Part shown: piece after piece, positions 1-10,893 of the stretch
How positions within the stretch are numbered: position 1 is the stretch's first letter
Layout: every line of letters begins with the position of its first letter
Source: Epithemia pelagica
Taxonomy: Eukaryota > Bacillariophyta > Bacillariophyceae > Surirellales > Surirellaceae
Assembly (NCBI GenBank): GCA_946965045.2
Contig: OX337238.1
Coordinates: 124,001 to 188,000, forward strand
DNA length: 64,000 nt
Reading direction: 5' to 3'
Program-made: the position numbers and the translations under genes
The notes under the pieces: generated by a model
The model's database searches: none
Told to the model about the DNA's origin: nothing
Seen by the model: only the letters and a program-made list of their open reading frames with translations

Positions 1-495
1 TGTGCCGAAGATGTGGCCGGCAAAGTCTTGGCCATTTGGTTTCCCATTTCTGGCTTTATTTTGATTGGCTTGGAGCACGTGATTGCCAATCAATTCTTGA
101 TTCCCACCGGTATGATGTATGCCGGTGCGGCCGGCAAGATTTCCGTCGGTCAATTGTTGTGTGCCCTTTCCGCCGCCACCTTGGGCAATATGGTGGGCGG
201 TGGCCTACTCGTCGGGGCCGTGTACTGGTATATCAATGACTCCATGGCCACATCCGCCAGTTCCAGTGACCCGCCTCAACCCTTGGGCGTGCGATTGCGT
301 CAAGCCATGATTGCCTTTTCCAAAAGCAGTTCCAATCGTGGTGGTGGTGAATCCTCTTCGGCGGCTGCGGCTGCCCGCAAGGGCGAAAAGGTGACGTTGG
401 AAGATGTCAATGAAGAAACGGAACCCTTGGCTCCGGCTTCGGGAGAAGGAGGGTCCAGCAAACCCGCGGCCGCGACGGTGGATCGTATTGTCTAA
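1..495 (+). CDS. Formate/nitrite transporter (FNT) family, C-terminal part (5' end outside window)
   Basis: The frame is open from base 1 and ends with TAA at 493-495, so the gene begins before the window. The protein shows the last FNT membrane segments: WFPISGFILIGLEHVIAN, matching the family's WFP(I)...G(F/L)EH.(V/I)AN signature, followed by LGNMVGGGLLVGAVYWYI, matching the final FNT helix. FNT proteins are pentameric channels that move formate, nitrite or related small anions across membranes. A hydrophilic tail of about 85 residues (Ser/Ala-rich, then acidic) follows the last helix. A GTG at 13 is internal, not a start. The N-terminal half of an FNT gene lies at 41242-41934 and stops before this region. 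Whether the two halves come from the same paralogue cannot be judged, because they do not overlap. Family call is firm; substrate is unknown. Confidence 0.85.
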   Translation, partial: CAEDVAGKVLAIWFPISGFILIGLEHVIANQFLIPTGMMYAGAAGKISVGQLLCALSAATLGNMVGGGLLVGAVYWYINDSMATSASSSDPPQPLGVRLRQAMIAFSKSSSNRGGGESSSAAAAARKGEKVTLEDVNEETEPLAPASGEGGSSKPAAATVDRIV

Positions 496-1322
496 ACGAC
501 AAATCGTCGACCGACAAACACGCACACACACGTTCAAAAACACACGCACACACCCACACAACCTGTACCCAGTATGGGTATGGACAGTGTTGGCATACAG
601 TTAGTATTATTATTATTATGATTCTATCCGTTGGGGAAACTGAGGACCACAAGAGACCAGAAAAAAATCACAAAAAATAAACGACAAACACATTTGCATG
701 TATACGCACACACCACCAAGAAGAAGAAGAAGATACGATCCATGGAACAGCCCACAGGACAAACACACACTGACACGAACCAAAACGAATCGACGGTGTT
801 CCAATAAAACCTTTCCAAAAACATGAAGATGAAGAATGCAAAACCAAAACGTAGTAGTATGATGAATCACAGTATTTGTGGAATCGCACGAAATGCTTGT
901 TCTCTACTAGGTCTAGACAAATGGAAGTAGGTGTCATCGTTGGGGAACTGCCAACGGTCAAGATGATTCGCCCTCCTCCTCCCATGGTCCAAACCAAGGA
1001 AGGCTAGCAACAATAGAGGTTTTCCAGTCTGTCCTTCCATCTCACTGCGTCTGCCCGTGCTTCTTACAGTTCACAATTCGATGCCGTCGGTCCATCGTAC
1101 GTCATTCGGAGTTCGGACAGACAGTGGCCCAACAAGCAACGGCATAAATGAATTATGGACGGTCCCATTCCACATTTCCCATGTGTTTTCGGATTGGGCG
1201 CTGTTGGAACCAAGTCGTTTGTCGATTACTCGTGGACCAAGAACCGACCAGTCGACGTCTTCCGTCATTCTCGTCCTCACTCGAAAGCGACGACGAAGGT
1301 CCGCATGCCCGAGACACATTGA
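496..1322. other. Intergenic stretch, FNT 3' flank
   Basis: Simple repeats (ATT near 604, GAA near 719) and CA-rich runs. No convincing coding frame until the GPCR-tail remnant at 1323. Confidence 0.5.
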
Positions 1323-1517
1323 CCAAATCTTGGTCTCCCTCAAGGTCTCGTGGAAGGTTTCTCTCCATCCGCATTGCCTCTTATGCAGCAACATGCGATT
1401 CCCCATGGTGCTGGTGCAACAGAAGGGGGATCGTTGGTGGCCATGTCGTATTTGCATCAATCCAATAATCCAAGGTTTGAAATTGCCGAACGTCAGTACG
1501 ACAATCCACATGTTTAA
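1323..1517 (+). pseudogene. Orphan C-terminal tail of a GPCR-like gene
   Basis: Bases 1434-1504 are nearly identical to 5628-5690, the very end of the GPCR gene at 4304-5710. The frame matches: both encode SYLHQSNNPRFEIAERQYDN. Here the frame is open from just after a TGA at 1320 and stops at TAA 1515-1517. None of the seven-helix part is present upstream, so this is a 3' fragment left by duplication and deletion, or the last exon of a gene whose other exons are gone. A second frame at about 1230-1330 has an acidic, coding-like look and may be more of the tail after a frameshift. Homology is clear; expression is unknown. Confidence 0.65.
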
Positions 1518-4303
1518 AACTTTGGTACCAAAAACAACCACATCAACAACAAGCCCTACAGAAGCAAGCACATGGAAAGATAGTCATTTTGTGAGAGGCC
1601 AAGTACGAGGTCACGACCCGATAAACAATTTTAGTTATTACGTACGGATAAACGAACCTCAAATTGTTTGCTAGCTTCAGGAGACACAGCTCGTGCCATT
1701 GCATGGTTCACGAATGACTGCCTTCCATGGAAGAAATACGAGGCTACTACGTGCCATCAGACCTGTAGAGGACCGAGACAAGACCTTCCATTTCACTGTA
1801 ATGCCGGCATTTCCATTTTCACTTGTGATTAACAGAAGGAAAATGCAACGCGTAGGTTTCTGTGGGAAAGGCGTGATTCACTAGCTTCGGAGAGATTCCC
1901 TCTTGGCCTTTTGCTTTCATTTCAATACAATAAGTTTGCAATTCATGCGGGTCGGTATGCCCGTGTCTCTTTCGCGAAAACAGAAAAATGGTGCTCTGTC
2001 GGAATATGCGTCTCACGTGGCGTTTTCACGCGCGGACGAATGAGAAAAGGAGGGGTCGCGGCTGCAGAGTCATCCGGTACTCACTGAAGGACATCTCAAG
2101 TCTCAAGTCGCTACTTAGTCGTTCAATAAGCGCTCTTATTCATACTGTTTCTTGTTGGGGGTGTTCGGATGGACCAGTATCCCTCCGATTGCGGGGGTAC
2201 CTCCCGTCTGCTGTCCATACGGTTATTCTCAAATTTTCCTAAAAAATGTTAAAAATATTTCTGTCAAATTTCTTTCGATTTAGCACATTATTATAACGTC
2301 CAAGCCAACTGTAATAACTGGCTTCGCCCTATTGTGTAGCCGCTTGCGCTCATGCATGATTGTGAGCCGTGAGACTTGACGAGACATGGACAAAGAAATC
2401 TACAAGCCCATTTTATACTCAATAGTCTATTGTTTCAGAAGCGAGTACTCTTTACGCAGTAGTGGATCTAGCTTCACGGAATCATCACACACACACACAC
2501 CAAACCATGAAATATACAAACATGGTGCAATGCACCTCTAGAGGAGTATCAAAACAAGCTCCTGGCACTTTGTCTATGGGAAAGATAGAAGCATAGTCCA
2601 CTACTAGTTTAGGCTTCCTGCTTCATGGGCTTACATACCCCACGATGACGCTGTCAACCAGTGCACTGGTTGATTATTCATTGCACTGGTGGATTGTCAT
2701 GTTTCATGTTGTCATCCTTCCTTTGATGCATTTTACCTTCACTTGTGATCTAGGTGGATGATTTTGACCATAAAGTTGTCACTTTGGTCGTTCGTCCGGC
2801 TGGGTGGTTTTCTTTTGGTTTTTGGTGTGCTCACTGCTCATGGTCGTCTTTTGTGGTGTTGCTCGAAAAGTGAGACGATTCTTGGCCCATGTGCCAGCAA
2901 TACAAGGCGTGACCGGCGCGACGATTTCGAACGATCGAAGGGAGGCTGGCGATATCACCCGGCAGGCGCTTTGGGAAAAAATACGAGACAATTTTTTTCC
3001 ATTCGGATGACGGACGAACAAAGGTACCCCCCCAATCGCACTCTATTGGATAGTACAATGCAATTCTATCTCTACACTCCCTGCCCAGTATCTTTCTTGT
3101 TGCTTTTGTCAATCTCTTTTGCATCCTGGTAGGGTTGCCATTGTCACATATCTCTGACAGGACTACCTCTGTCCAGTGTCCAGGTCATCAAGGATGACAT
3201 GTGACGAAATATTTCTATCTGGAATGATTCTCCCAATAGCCTATAGCAGGTAGGAGAGTTCCGCCGGTGTTTCGACTTTCGACCTTCTATCATTCTGGTG
3301 GTTCTGAAATCTTGGGCAGTCACGACTACCTCGAGAAACTAATCAACCTACGAATTGTCACTGTAAGGGTCGGAGGTGATGACAGAGAGCAGAAGTAAAA
3401 CCTTGTCAAACGACAGCGATCTTAGAGAGAGGATCGGGTAGTCTAGGAGAGTAGATAGAGAAGACTTTGATTGGTCGGTAAGACGTCAGAGATCGTTGAC
3501 CCTTGACCGTCAGTGGCACTGATCATGGACCGATGAAACAGAAGTACACAAGAAATACGCAAAACTTGTGGGTGAGTGTTCGTGATGCGGGCTATACTAG
3601 AGACGCAGAATGCCAACGTCAATCTCCATTAGTTACAAAAGACCCTGCAAAGAGTCAAAGGAGCCATCCATAAATCTCGTTTTCGCCGACCAACTTTTGA
3701 GACGGCTTGAGCCCGGTGAAGCCATTGAGCTTAAATCAGTCGGACACGAAGGACTTAACAGGGAAAGCAACGAACGTCCAAAGCATGGAAAGCAGCAAGC
3801 CTCGGCAAGGTTACAATAACAAGGCATACTCGTAAGTCATCCCGCATAAGTTACTTAGCGTTTTCGCATGGAAACTCTGCAGGGACAAGATCAACAATCA
3901 ATCTGAAAACTATGACTACTATTTGATTATTGATTGCTGATTCCACGCCTTAAATCCAATTTCTGTCATTATGACCAACCATTATCAATTTTGTCGAACG
4001 AGTCGAATTCACCTATAATCTTCTGGAGTGCGACAAACGTCAAACGGTGTTGTTGTTGCACCAGAGTCTAGTCATAAATTCAAAGGTTGTCACTTTCAAC
4101 AAAGCGTCTCTCCTCGCCTCATTGTTCAACTCTGCCTTGATTTCGCAAGTCCTTGTCGCTGCCTTACTGGACACATTCTTGTCGTCACCAAGCTACAAGA
4201 AAAGTCACTCGTTCCAAGTTAATTTCCCATTCGTTGTCTCATTTCAAGTCTCTTGATCGATCCCAACCTCAAGAACACAAGTCTCATCCTCATCCTCATC
4301 ATC
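1518..4303. other. Intergenic, no supported gene
   Basis: Only short frames of poor composition. A 12-bp palindrome with core CCAGTGCACTGG lies near 2656, followed by a second CACTGG shortly after. Nothing else was recognised. The last 300 bases are the probable promoter and 5' UTR of the GPCR gene. Confidence 0.45.
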
Positions 4304-5710
4304 ATGTCCAACAATACGGAGCAAACAGTCTTGGCCTTGGTCCCCAAGTTTTCCGGTGGTCTGGGATTACCCAGTGGAATGATTCTATCCTATTACATTT
4401 GGCGCGATCAACGCAGTGGCAAGGGCAATCCCATGTTACGAGCCTTGCTCAGTGTCAGCTTTTACGAAATGCTCGATGCCATGGCCTGGTTCTTGTCCAC
4501 GTGGGCGGCTCCCCGCGAAACCGAGTGGGTATGGGCCTCGGGCACCCAAGCCTCGTGTAGCTTTCAAGGATTTTGGTTGCAATTTGTCATTGGAGCGCCC
4601 CTGTCCAGTTGTGCCTTGGCCTTTTACTTTTATTTGGTAGTGATCCATGACAAGACGCCTCAAGATTTGGCCAATGTGGAAGTCATTTTCTTGTCCTGCA
4701 TTTTTGGCTACGCCCTGCTCACCTCCATCCTTATGCTGCTCTTGGAGCAATACAATCACATTGGAGCCGTGTGTTGGGCGCAAGGATCTCCACCGCTGTG
4801 TGGCAATTCAGTCTACAATGCCAATCCCGACATTCCCTGTGATCGAGGCGATTGGGCCTGGGTCTATGGTATGGTCTTGTTTTACATTCCCGTCTGGATC
4901 TGTTATGTCGTCATTTTCTTTTGTAACGTGTCCATTTACCTCAAGATTCGTCATACACCGGAAGGTGCCTGGTTTGCCAAGCAATCCTTTTTGTACGGTC
5001 TGGCCTTTTGTGTGACGTGGGCTCCCTCCACCGTGTGGTCCATTTTGCATTGGAAGGATGGGGGTAGTTTTTGGTTGGATTTGGCTTCGACCATTTTTGA
5101 ACCCCTGGCCGGCTTTTGGAACTTGAGCATTTTCTTGCACAATCGTCCCAAAACGCGACGACAGCTCGTTCATACCATTCAGTCGACGTTGTGTTGCTGT
5201 GGTCTGTTGGACGACCCGAATGTCCATGCCGCCACGAGTGCTGGTGGTGGCGGCGGTGACGCCGATGAGAGTGAAACCGAAGGACAAATGCCTCAAACAC
5301 CTGGTGAAGTCAAGCAACAGCAACAACAACGACTCTTGATGCAACAGCGGCAACAACGACGGGCCAGCAAGAAGAGTCCGAAACGAGCCTCCAACGAACG
5401 TCAGAGTAGTGACATGCCTGAAGCGGCCTTGCCTCGCGAACAAGCGCCGCCCCCCAGTCATGACATGGTGGCCATGACACCGTCGCAATCCATAGTCTAC
5501 GGTCCTCCCGACGAACCATTGGTGGAAGAAGAAACCAAGGAGCAGACGCCATCTTGTCTGCAGGAGACCACCAACGTACACGTTTCCTACCACCACACCA
5601 GTGGAAAACAAGGTCCCTTGGTGGCCGTTTCCTATTTGCATCAATCCAATAATCCTCGGTTTGAAATTGCCGAACGTCAGTACGACAACAACAATGGGAC
5701 CTTGTCTTAA
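4304..5710 (+). CDS. Seven-helix receptor, cAMP-receptor-like (Dicty_CAR/GCR1-like) GPCR
   Basis: Predicted protein of 468 residues, intronless. The first ATG is at 4304; the frame is open upstream to a TTG at 4253 but without ATG. Seven hydrophobic segments occupy roughly residues 12-290. The third begins in CSFQGFWLQFVIGAPLSSCALAFYFY, which resembles the Cys-x-x-QG(F)F segment of the slime-mould cAMP receptor/GCR1 class. Cysteines in the loop SPPLCGNSVYNANPDIPC could form the extracellular disulfide. The tail of about 175 residues is cytoplasmic by expectation, Gln-rich (QQQQQ runs), charged and Ser/Thr-rich, which suits phosphorylation. The final 25 residues are duplicated at 1434-1504. 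The ligand is unknown. The family is inferred from topology and motifs only. Confidence 0.75.
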   Translation: MSNNTEQTVLALVPKFSGGLGLPSGMILSYYIWRDQRSGKGNPMLRALLSVSFYEMLDAMAWFLSTWAAPRETEWVWASGTQASCSFQGFWLQFVIGAPLSSCALAFYFYLVVIHDKTPQDLANVEVIFLSCIFGYALLTSILMLLLEQYNHIGAVCWAQGSPPLCGNSVYNANPDIPCDRGDWAWVYGMVLFYIPVWICYVVIFFCNVSIYLKIRHTPEGAWFAKQSFLYGLAFCVTWAPSTVWSILHWKDGGSFWLDLASTIFEPLAGFWNLSIFLHNRPKTRRQLVHTIQSTLCCCGLLDDPNVHAATSAGGGGGDADESETEGQMPQTPGEVKQQQQQRLLMQQRQQRRASKKSPKRASNERQSSDMPEAALPREQAPPPSHDMVAMTPSQSIVYGPPDEPLVEEETKEQTPSCLQETTNVHVSYHHTSGKQGPLVAVSYLHQSNNPRFEIAERQYDNNNGTLS

Positions 5711-6660
5711 GAAGAAGATGATGATCAGGCGGACACAGGCAAGACCAAGAACGAGGCCGAGCAACCAACAAGAATGACTAGCTAGAGTTCCATCAAGTGG
5801 TTGTCCCTCATAATATAGTGGTAGTGGAGGGAGACAAGCAAGGATTTGTGGGGAGTGAGCAATGAGTGTTGTGGACTACATGTAGTTTTATTTGGGACAT
5901 GCCTCCATGAGCGCGATTTGTGTGAGCCAATGGGTGCTGGTTTGATACGCTTGTTTGGGCGAAAACGAATGGGGTGCTCTGGATCAAGACGACCAACGAC
6001 GGAGCACGACCTGTTCTTGTATTCGATCCATAGATTAAGATAAAACGAGGATATGGCCGTTTGATCGATTGTTGCGGTTGGATGTAACCTGTAGTATGTA
6101 CTGTGTGAATCGGAAACACTTGGAACCATCCGTTTAACTTTGAGTCACGTTTCATCCCTTGTTTGCAGTGTCTCGGTATATGCAAGAGTTTTGGAACTTC
6201 AACAACACCATGATTCTTGTTCCTGTGATGGAGTCACGGGTTCAGGCACAACTACTACCTGTCGTATGGTTGCCAAGGGACAAACGTCTGCGCGATCCAC
6301 GAAGCGACAAATGATGGAATCTTTGTCCTCATGTTGTTTCCTTTGGTTACAATGCAACGGTCTGTCCGATTGGATGGTCCATGGAACCCCAGCAAGAGAA
6401 GCAGCAGAAGTGGAAAATTGGCGATATCGATTGAATGTTGTAGTGAAGACTTCGCCCGGCGATTGCGTGTTGGGCCGGCGTGGGTCGCAGGTTCATTTCT
6501 GGGGCGCGTGGCGACACGCGCCCATTCGTGTTCCCAGAATTCGGAATCCACGCCCCCCGAACAGAACGACCCGTTCTTATGATCCGTCACGTCACGAGTC
6601 ACGACACAACACTGACCAAAAATAGGTAGAGTAGGTAGCTCTCCTATCTAGCTAGAGGGG
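5711..6660. other. Intergenic, no supported gene
   Basis: Spacer between the GPCR gene and the MITE at 6664. Open frames at 5782-6185 (minus) and 6140-6625 (plus) overlap on opposite strands and show no recognisable motif. Confidence 0.4.
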
Positions 6661-6663
6661 TAA

Positions 6664-7421
6664 GGCTATCTCCACCCGAGCGCCGCTATGCTGACGTATT
6701 GGGGCTTTCTGATTGGCCTCGCTATCCGGATAGCGGAATAGCGGAGCCAAACGGAAATAAACTCCACGATCTCCGTTAAAAGAACGCCGCTATCTCGCGT
6801 TGCGCGTACGCCCTCTCTTGTTTCGGTTAAAAAGGGGTGCGGCTTGCGGAATTCAAACAAGACAATCAACGAGAGCACAAAGCATAAACCAAAGATGGAG
6901 GACTCGTTGTTCTCCCTCTTTATTGTTGACTGTCATGGTGAATCATGTTGTTGTTCATGGCCAATGTAGATGTAGGTTTTAGTTTGCAGTCCAATCGTCC
7001 TATTGTATTCCCTGTCCCATTTCCGATTGATTGTCTGATAATCGAACATACCAATAGTTTGAATGATGCATTTGTTTGATTGTTGCATTCCTTCCGATCC
7101 GTGATCCTCGAATCATTTTGCTGTGCATGGTTCTTGTCCCATTGTAGGAAGTAGGGAACACAACAATGGAAAAAGAGATGGTAAGCGATCGTCACAAATC
7201 AATACGTGCCATTGCCATGTTTTCGACAAGAGAGGTACTGTTGGCAGCAGACGTTAATTTATTTATGCCGACGGTTATATTTTGCTCCGCTATTTTCCCC
7301 GCTATTCGGGGCCCCAAATAGCGGCAAAAATAGCGGATAGCAGAGCTGTTTAGCGGTTAGAGGAGATGGTGGAGTTCGATAGCAGTTTTTGGACCTTTAG
7401 CGGCCCCGGGTGGAGATAGCC
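6664..7421. mobile_element. Non-autonomous TIR element (PIF/Harbinger-like MITE), TSD TAA
   Basis: The left end GGCTATCTCCACCCG at 6664 is repeated inverted at the right end, with only a few differences for the next 100 bp or so. Both arms share blocks around CTCCA(C)(G/C)ATCTCC and several CCGCTAT/ATAGCGG copies. TAA lies directly outside each end (6661-6663 and 7422-7424). A 3-bp TAA duplication and GGC-starting termini fit PIF/Harbinger-derived MITEs. Length is 758 bp. No transposase frame is present inside. Confidence 0.75.
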
Positions 7422-7424
7422 TAA

Positions 7425-8292
7425 GGTAGCACCATGGAGATTCGTTTCGTGGGAGGATTCTTGAAAGAGGAAGAGATCAATCATAGAGTTCCACTTTATG
7501 AGAGTTGAGAGGCCACACCAGGATGATCTGACATGGGAGCAAATTACTCCTACTCCTGTTTGGTTCGTCCCTATCTCGATGGGATCCCTCTTCTCTCTTT
7601 GGTCAAGGTCCTGTTGACAGTGCGAATTACTGCGTGACCTATCTGGACGCTTTCGACGTCACCTCGACACCCACAAGAACATGATTCATCTTGAGAAAGA
7701 CAGACGCTTGAGTCTCTTCCATGTGGCTGTCTCTCATTCGTCGTTGTGTCCGTCCGTCTGACGGGTGCGGAACAGCCCTTCTTCTCGCCGAGCGAACAGA
7801 CCATGTGTGTCATGGTAGGTGGCATAGTTATAGTTCGAGTCCTACTCAAAAGCAACAACCGCTGAGATGATGTCATAACCGAACAGAGACAGAGACAGTT
7901 CGATGTGAAGCACAAGAGAATTTCTGGATTGTGTGCTGTCCAAGAAACACGAGGGAGAGACTTCTTCTTACAACAACTCAATCACGAGACGATTCATCCT
8001 CCAAGCACAACAAGTACCTAGAGACAAAAAAAGTTGTTGTTGTCTTTTTGATTTTCTCCAACGCGCCATTGTCTCTGGCGAGATTCTTTGGGTTGGCTTT
8101 GATTGCCTAGTAGTAGAATCGAATCGGAGGCCACAACAAAACATTATTCTTGTCTCTCGTCTCTCTCCAAGATAGCCGAGAGAGAAGGATAACTTGCAAC
8201 ACCAATTGAAATCCGAAACACAATTCCAACCCTGGACCGGCCAAGTCCAAATTCCAGAACCGATTCCAATCATCACCATATTATAGAGAAGT
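7425..8292. other. Intergenic, upstream of Kelch gene
   Basis: No supported gene. The final 200 bases are the probable promoter and leader of the Kelch gene. Confidence 0.4.
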
Positions 8293-9168
8293 ATGGTGTA
8301 TCCCCATCATCGTCATTCGCATGCCCGTCCCCATGGTCGATCGGCGCCGCACCACACGACCAAAAAGAAAAAGGGCCGTCCGCATCGTGTGCCACGACAT
8401 GCACATGTGCAACATGAGGCACATTGTACCGGCCTCGAAGTGCAACAGTGGGCCTGGAATGCGACCGAATGGCCTCGCTTGGTCGGTGGATGGCGTCAAC
8501 ATCATGCCAGTCTCACCCTGGAAACGCACCACCATGACAATAGTGGTGGTGATGGTGCCACACAAACGTCAGCGTCCGCACTGGTGGTTTTAGGTGGACA
8601 AGTTCAAGATGGATCCATTACCAATTCTGTCCTGGTATTGCCCATTCACAACAACAACAATAACGCCATCTTGCCCTCCCAACAAGGGCCCTGGCAGTAC
8701 GGACCACCCTTGCACGAACAACGCTATGGCTTGGCCGCCGTGGTAGTGCCCTCTTCTTGTTCCTCACAATCACACTCACAATCACAAGAGGACTGGATTT
8801 TGGCCATTGGCGGACATACGGGGAGTGATATTTTGGATACCATTGAATGCCTTCCCGCGCAGCAACTTTTTCAGGAATCACCACCAACCGCCTCCTGGCA
8901 ACCCTTGAAAACGCGCTTGTCCTCGCCGCGATGGGGCTGTGCGGCCGTCGTGGTATCCTCGTCCAATCATTCTTTTATTTGTGTCATGGGTGGCAATTCC
9001 GGCATGAATCCCTTGGCGACTATGGATTTGTGTCAATTGTCCACCACTACTCCAAGTGGTGATGATTCGGTTCCACGAGCCGTGACCATTACCGTGACTC
9101 CTGGTCCTTCCATGCAAGTGGCTCGATGGTATGGCGGATCGGCCGCCATTCGGCACTCATCCTCATCC

Positions 9169-9211
<43 letters not shown>

Positions 9212-10248
9212 GGACCTCGGTGTACATGGTGGGTGGAGTCGATGAAAATGGAATACGATCCAATACGGTCGAATGTTTGGAATGGAATTTGGACCCATTG
9301 GATGAGAATGAGGAATTATCGGACCACCAGGTCCACCCAGAGAATTTCTCGTCATTCTCTTGGAACTTGTGTCCCGACTTGTCACTACCACATGGCTTGT
9401 CGGGTCATGCCGTCGTGGCCTGTCCGGCTCCCTCGTGTTTGATTGTCGCCGGTGGATACAATGGTCAAGCCGCCTTGGATACCGTCCATGTCGTGGATCC
9501 GACCCGCGCCGTCGTCTGGGCCTTGCCTCCGTTGCAAGTTCCTCGCTATGCCGCTACCTTGGTGTCTTTGTCGAATCAATGGTTGGTCGTCGGTGGTCAT
9601 GGCAATTCCGCCTCGCAATCGGTCGAATCGCTCACGTATTGTCCCCTGGAACATGCGCATCAAATTCCCCCCATTCTCGAACGGGCGCGACAAACCCATG
9701 CCCTGTGGACACAGCAGTTGCACGAGTTGAATCAAGAACTCGTGGGACACGAAGAAGAGGACGAACCAGAACACGAAGAAGACGACGAGGAACAGCAAGC
9801 TAATCATGAAAAAGACAAGGAACAGGGCAAACGTACCATGGATCCTTTGGAACCGCACCACGATTCCTCCACTGGCAACAGTAGTAGCAGTGCCGCCGCC
9901 TTGCTCTTGTCGTCCCGCCGTCGTCGACGACGACGTCGATTGCAACAGCAACACCAATCATCCACGTCCTCATCCACGGCTGGCACCGCCCCTACAACCA
10001 CCACAAGGGTCCCCCACACACTCCCCACATCGCGCAAAGAACGCAAATTGCACTTGCAACAGCAACAACGCGCCAGTTGGGAATGGTATCAACGCTTGCA
10101 AACGCGATTTCATACCCTTGTCTATTATCAGTTACGAACCGGACGACCGCAATTGCACGTGCCACGACAACTCCGTGTGGGATCGTTGTCGTGCCAGTAT
10201 CAACCACAGCCACAAACAGCCGGCACGGCCACCGCAATCGACATCTAA
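8293..10248 (+). CDS. Kelch-repeat beta-propeller protein
   Basis: Predicted protein of 651 residues, intronless, ATG at 8293. Six Kelch-type units show the diagnostic Gly-Gly after a hydrophobic strand: ALVVLGGQ, WILAIGGHTG, FICVMGGNSG, SVYMVGGVDENG, CLIVAGGYNG and WLVVGGHGN. Together they span about residues 95-450, enough for a six-bladed propeller. A run of about 14 Thr, encoded by an ACA repeat at 9169-9210, interrupts the fourth unit. The N-terminus is His/Lys/Arg-rich. After the propeller come a Glu/Asp-rich stretch, a poly-Arg run and Gln-rich coil-prone sequence. Kelch propellers are protein-interaction modules; no BTB, F-box or other catalytic domain is seen, so the partner and pathway are unknown. 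It converges with the sulfotransferase gene at 10894-12450. Confidence 0.8.
9169..9210 (+). repeat. (ACA)n coding microsatellite, poly-Thr
   Basis: Fourteen or so tandem ACA codons inside the fourth Kelch unit; likely length-variable between alleles. Confidence 0.9.
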
Positions 10249-10304
10249 TATCTCTAAACACTCTTGTACAAACAGCAATGAATGGACCCTGAAAGACGAC
10301 GATG

Positions 10305-10605
10305 ACGACGACGAAGAACCAAAGGCTCCTCATGACCACTGCCGCAATTGCATATATATCTATATCGAGTTTCAGGATGAGTAGGATTGGAACAATATGC
10401 TTCCAGTGAGTAGAAGAAGAATAACGAATTCTATATTGTAACAATGCATGTATCAGAGAGGTTCAGTTTGTACCATGGAAACGGTCCAATCGAATGGATG
10501 CACATTCATGGACGCTCTCTCTCGATCTCTCGAACGATCTATTGACAAAACTTTTTTGACTATAGGTGGACTGTTATCCAACAGAAGCATGCGGTTCTGC
10601 TTGCG

Positions 10606-10637
<32 letters not shown>

Positions 10638-10837
10638 AAGAAGAAGAAGGCTCCTCATGACTACTGCCGCAATTCTGCATATACATCTATATCGAGTTTC
10701 AGGATTGGTAGGATGGAAACAATCATATGCTTCCCAACAGCGTAGAAGAAGAATAACAAATTTCTAAAGTGTAACAATGCATGTATAAGAAAGGTTCATT
10801 TTCCATTAAAGGTCCAGTCGAATGGATGTACTTCCCG
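10305..10837. repeat. Tandem duplication of about 190 bp flanking a (GAA)n tract
   Basis: 10315-10503 and 10648-10837 share sequence from GGCTCCTCATGAC through TCGAATGGATG with scattered substitutions and small indels. A GAA repeat at about 10608-10647 separates them. The block lies in the 3' intergenic space between two convergent genes, so the copies may be duplicated 3' UTR/terminator sequence. Confidence 0.75.
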
Positions 10838-10893
10838 GAAACGCGCGAGCCCATATAGTGTAGCCCTACCTACCTAGCAGCTACTTGTTGTCG

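Noticed and set aside
7571-7981. Minus-strand 136-codon frame upstream of the Kelch gene
   Set aside because: No motif, poor composition and no paralogue in the window.
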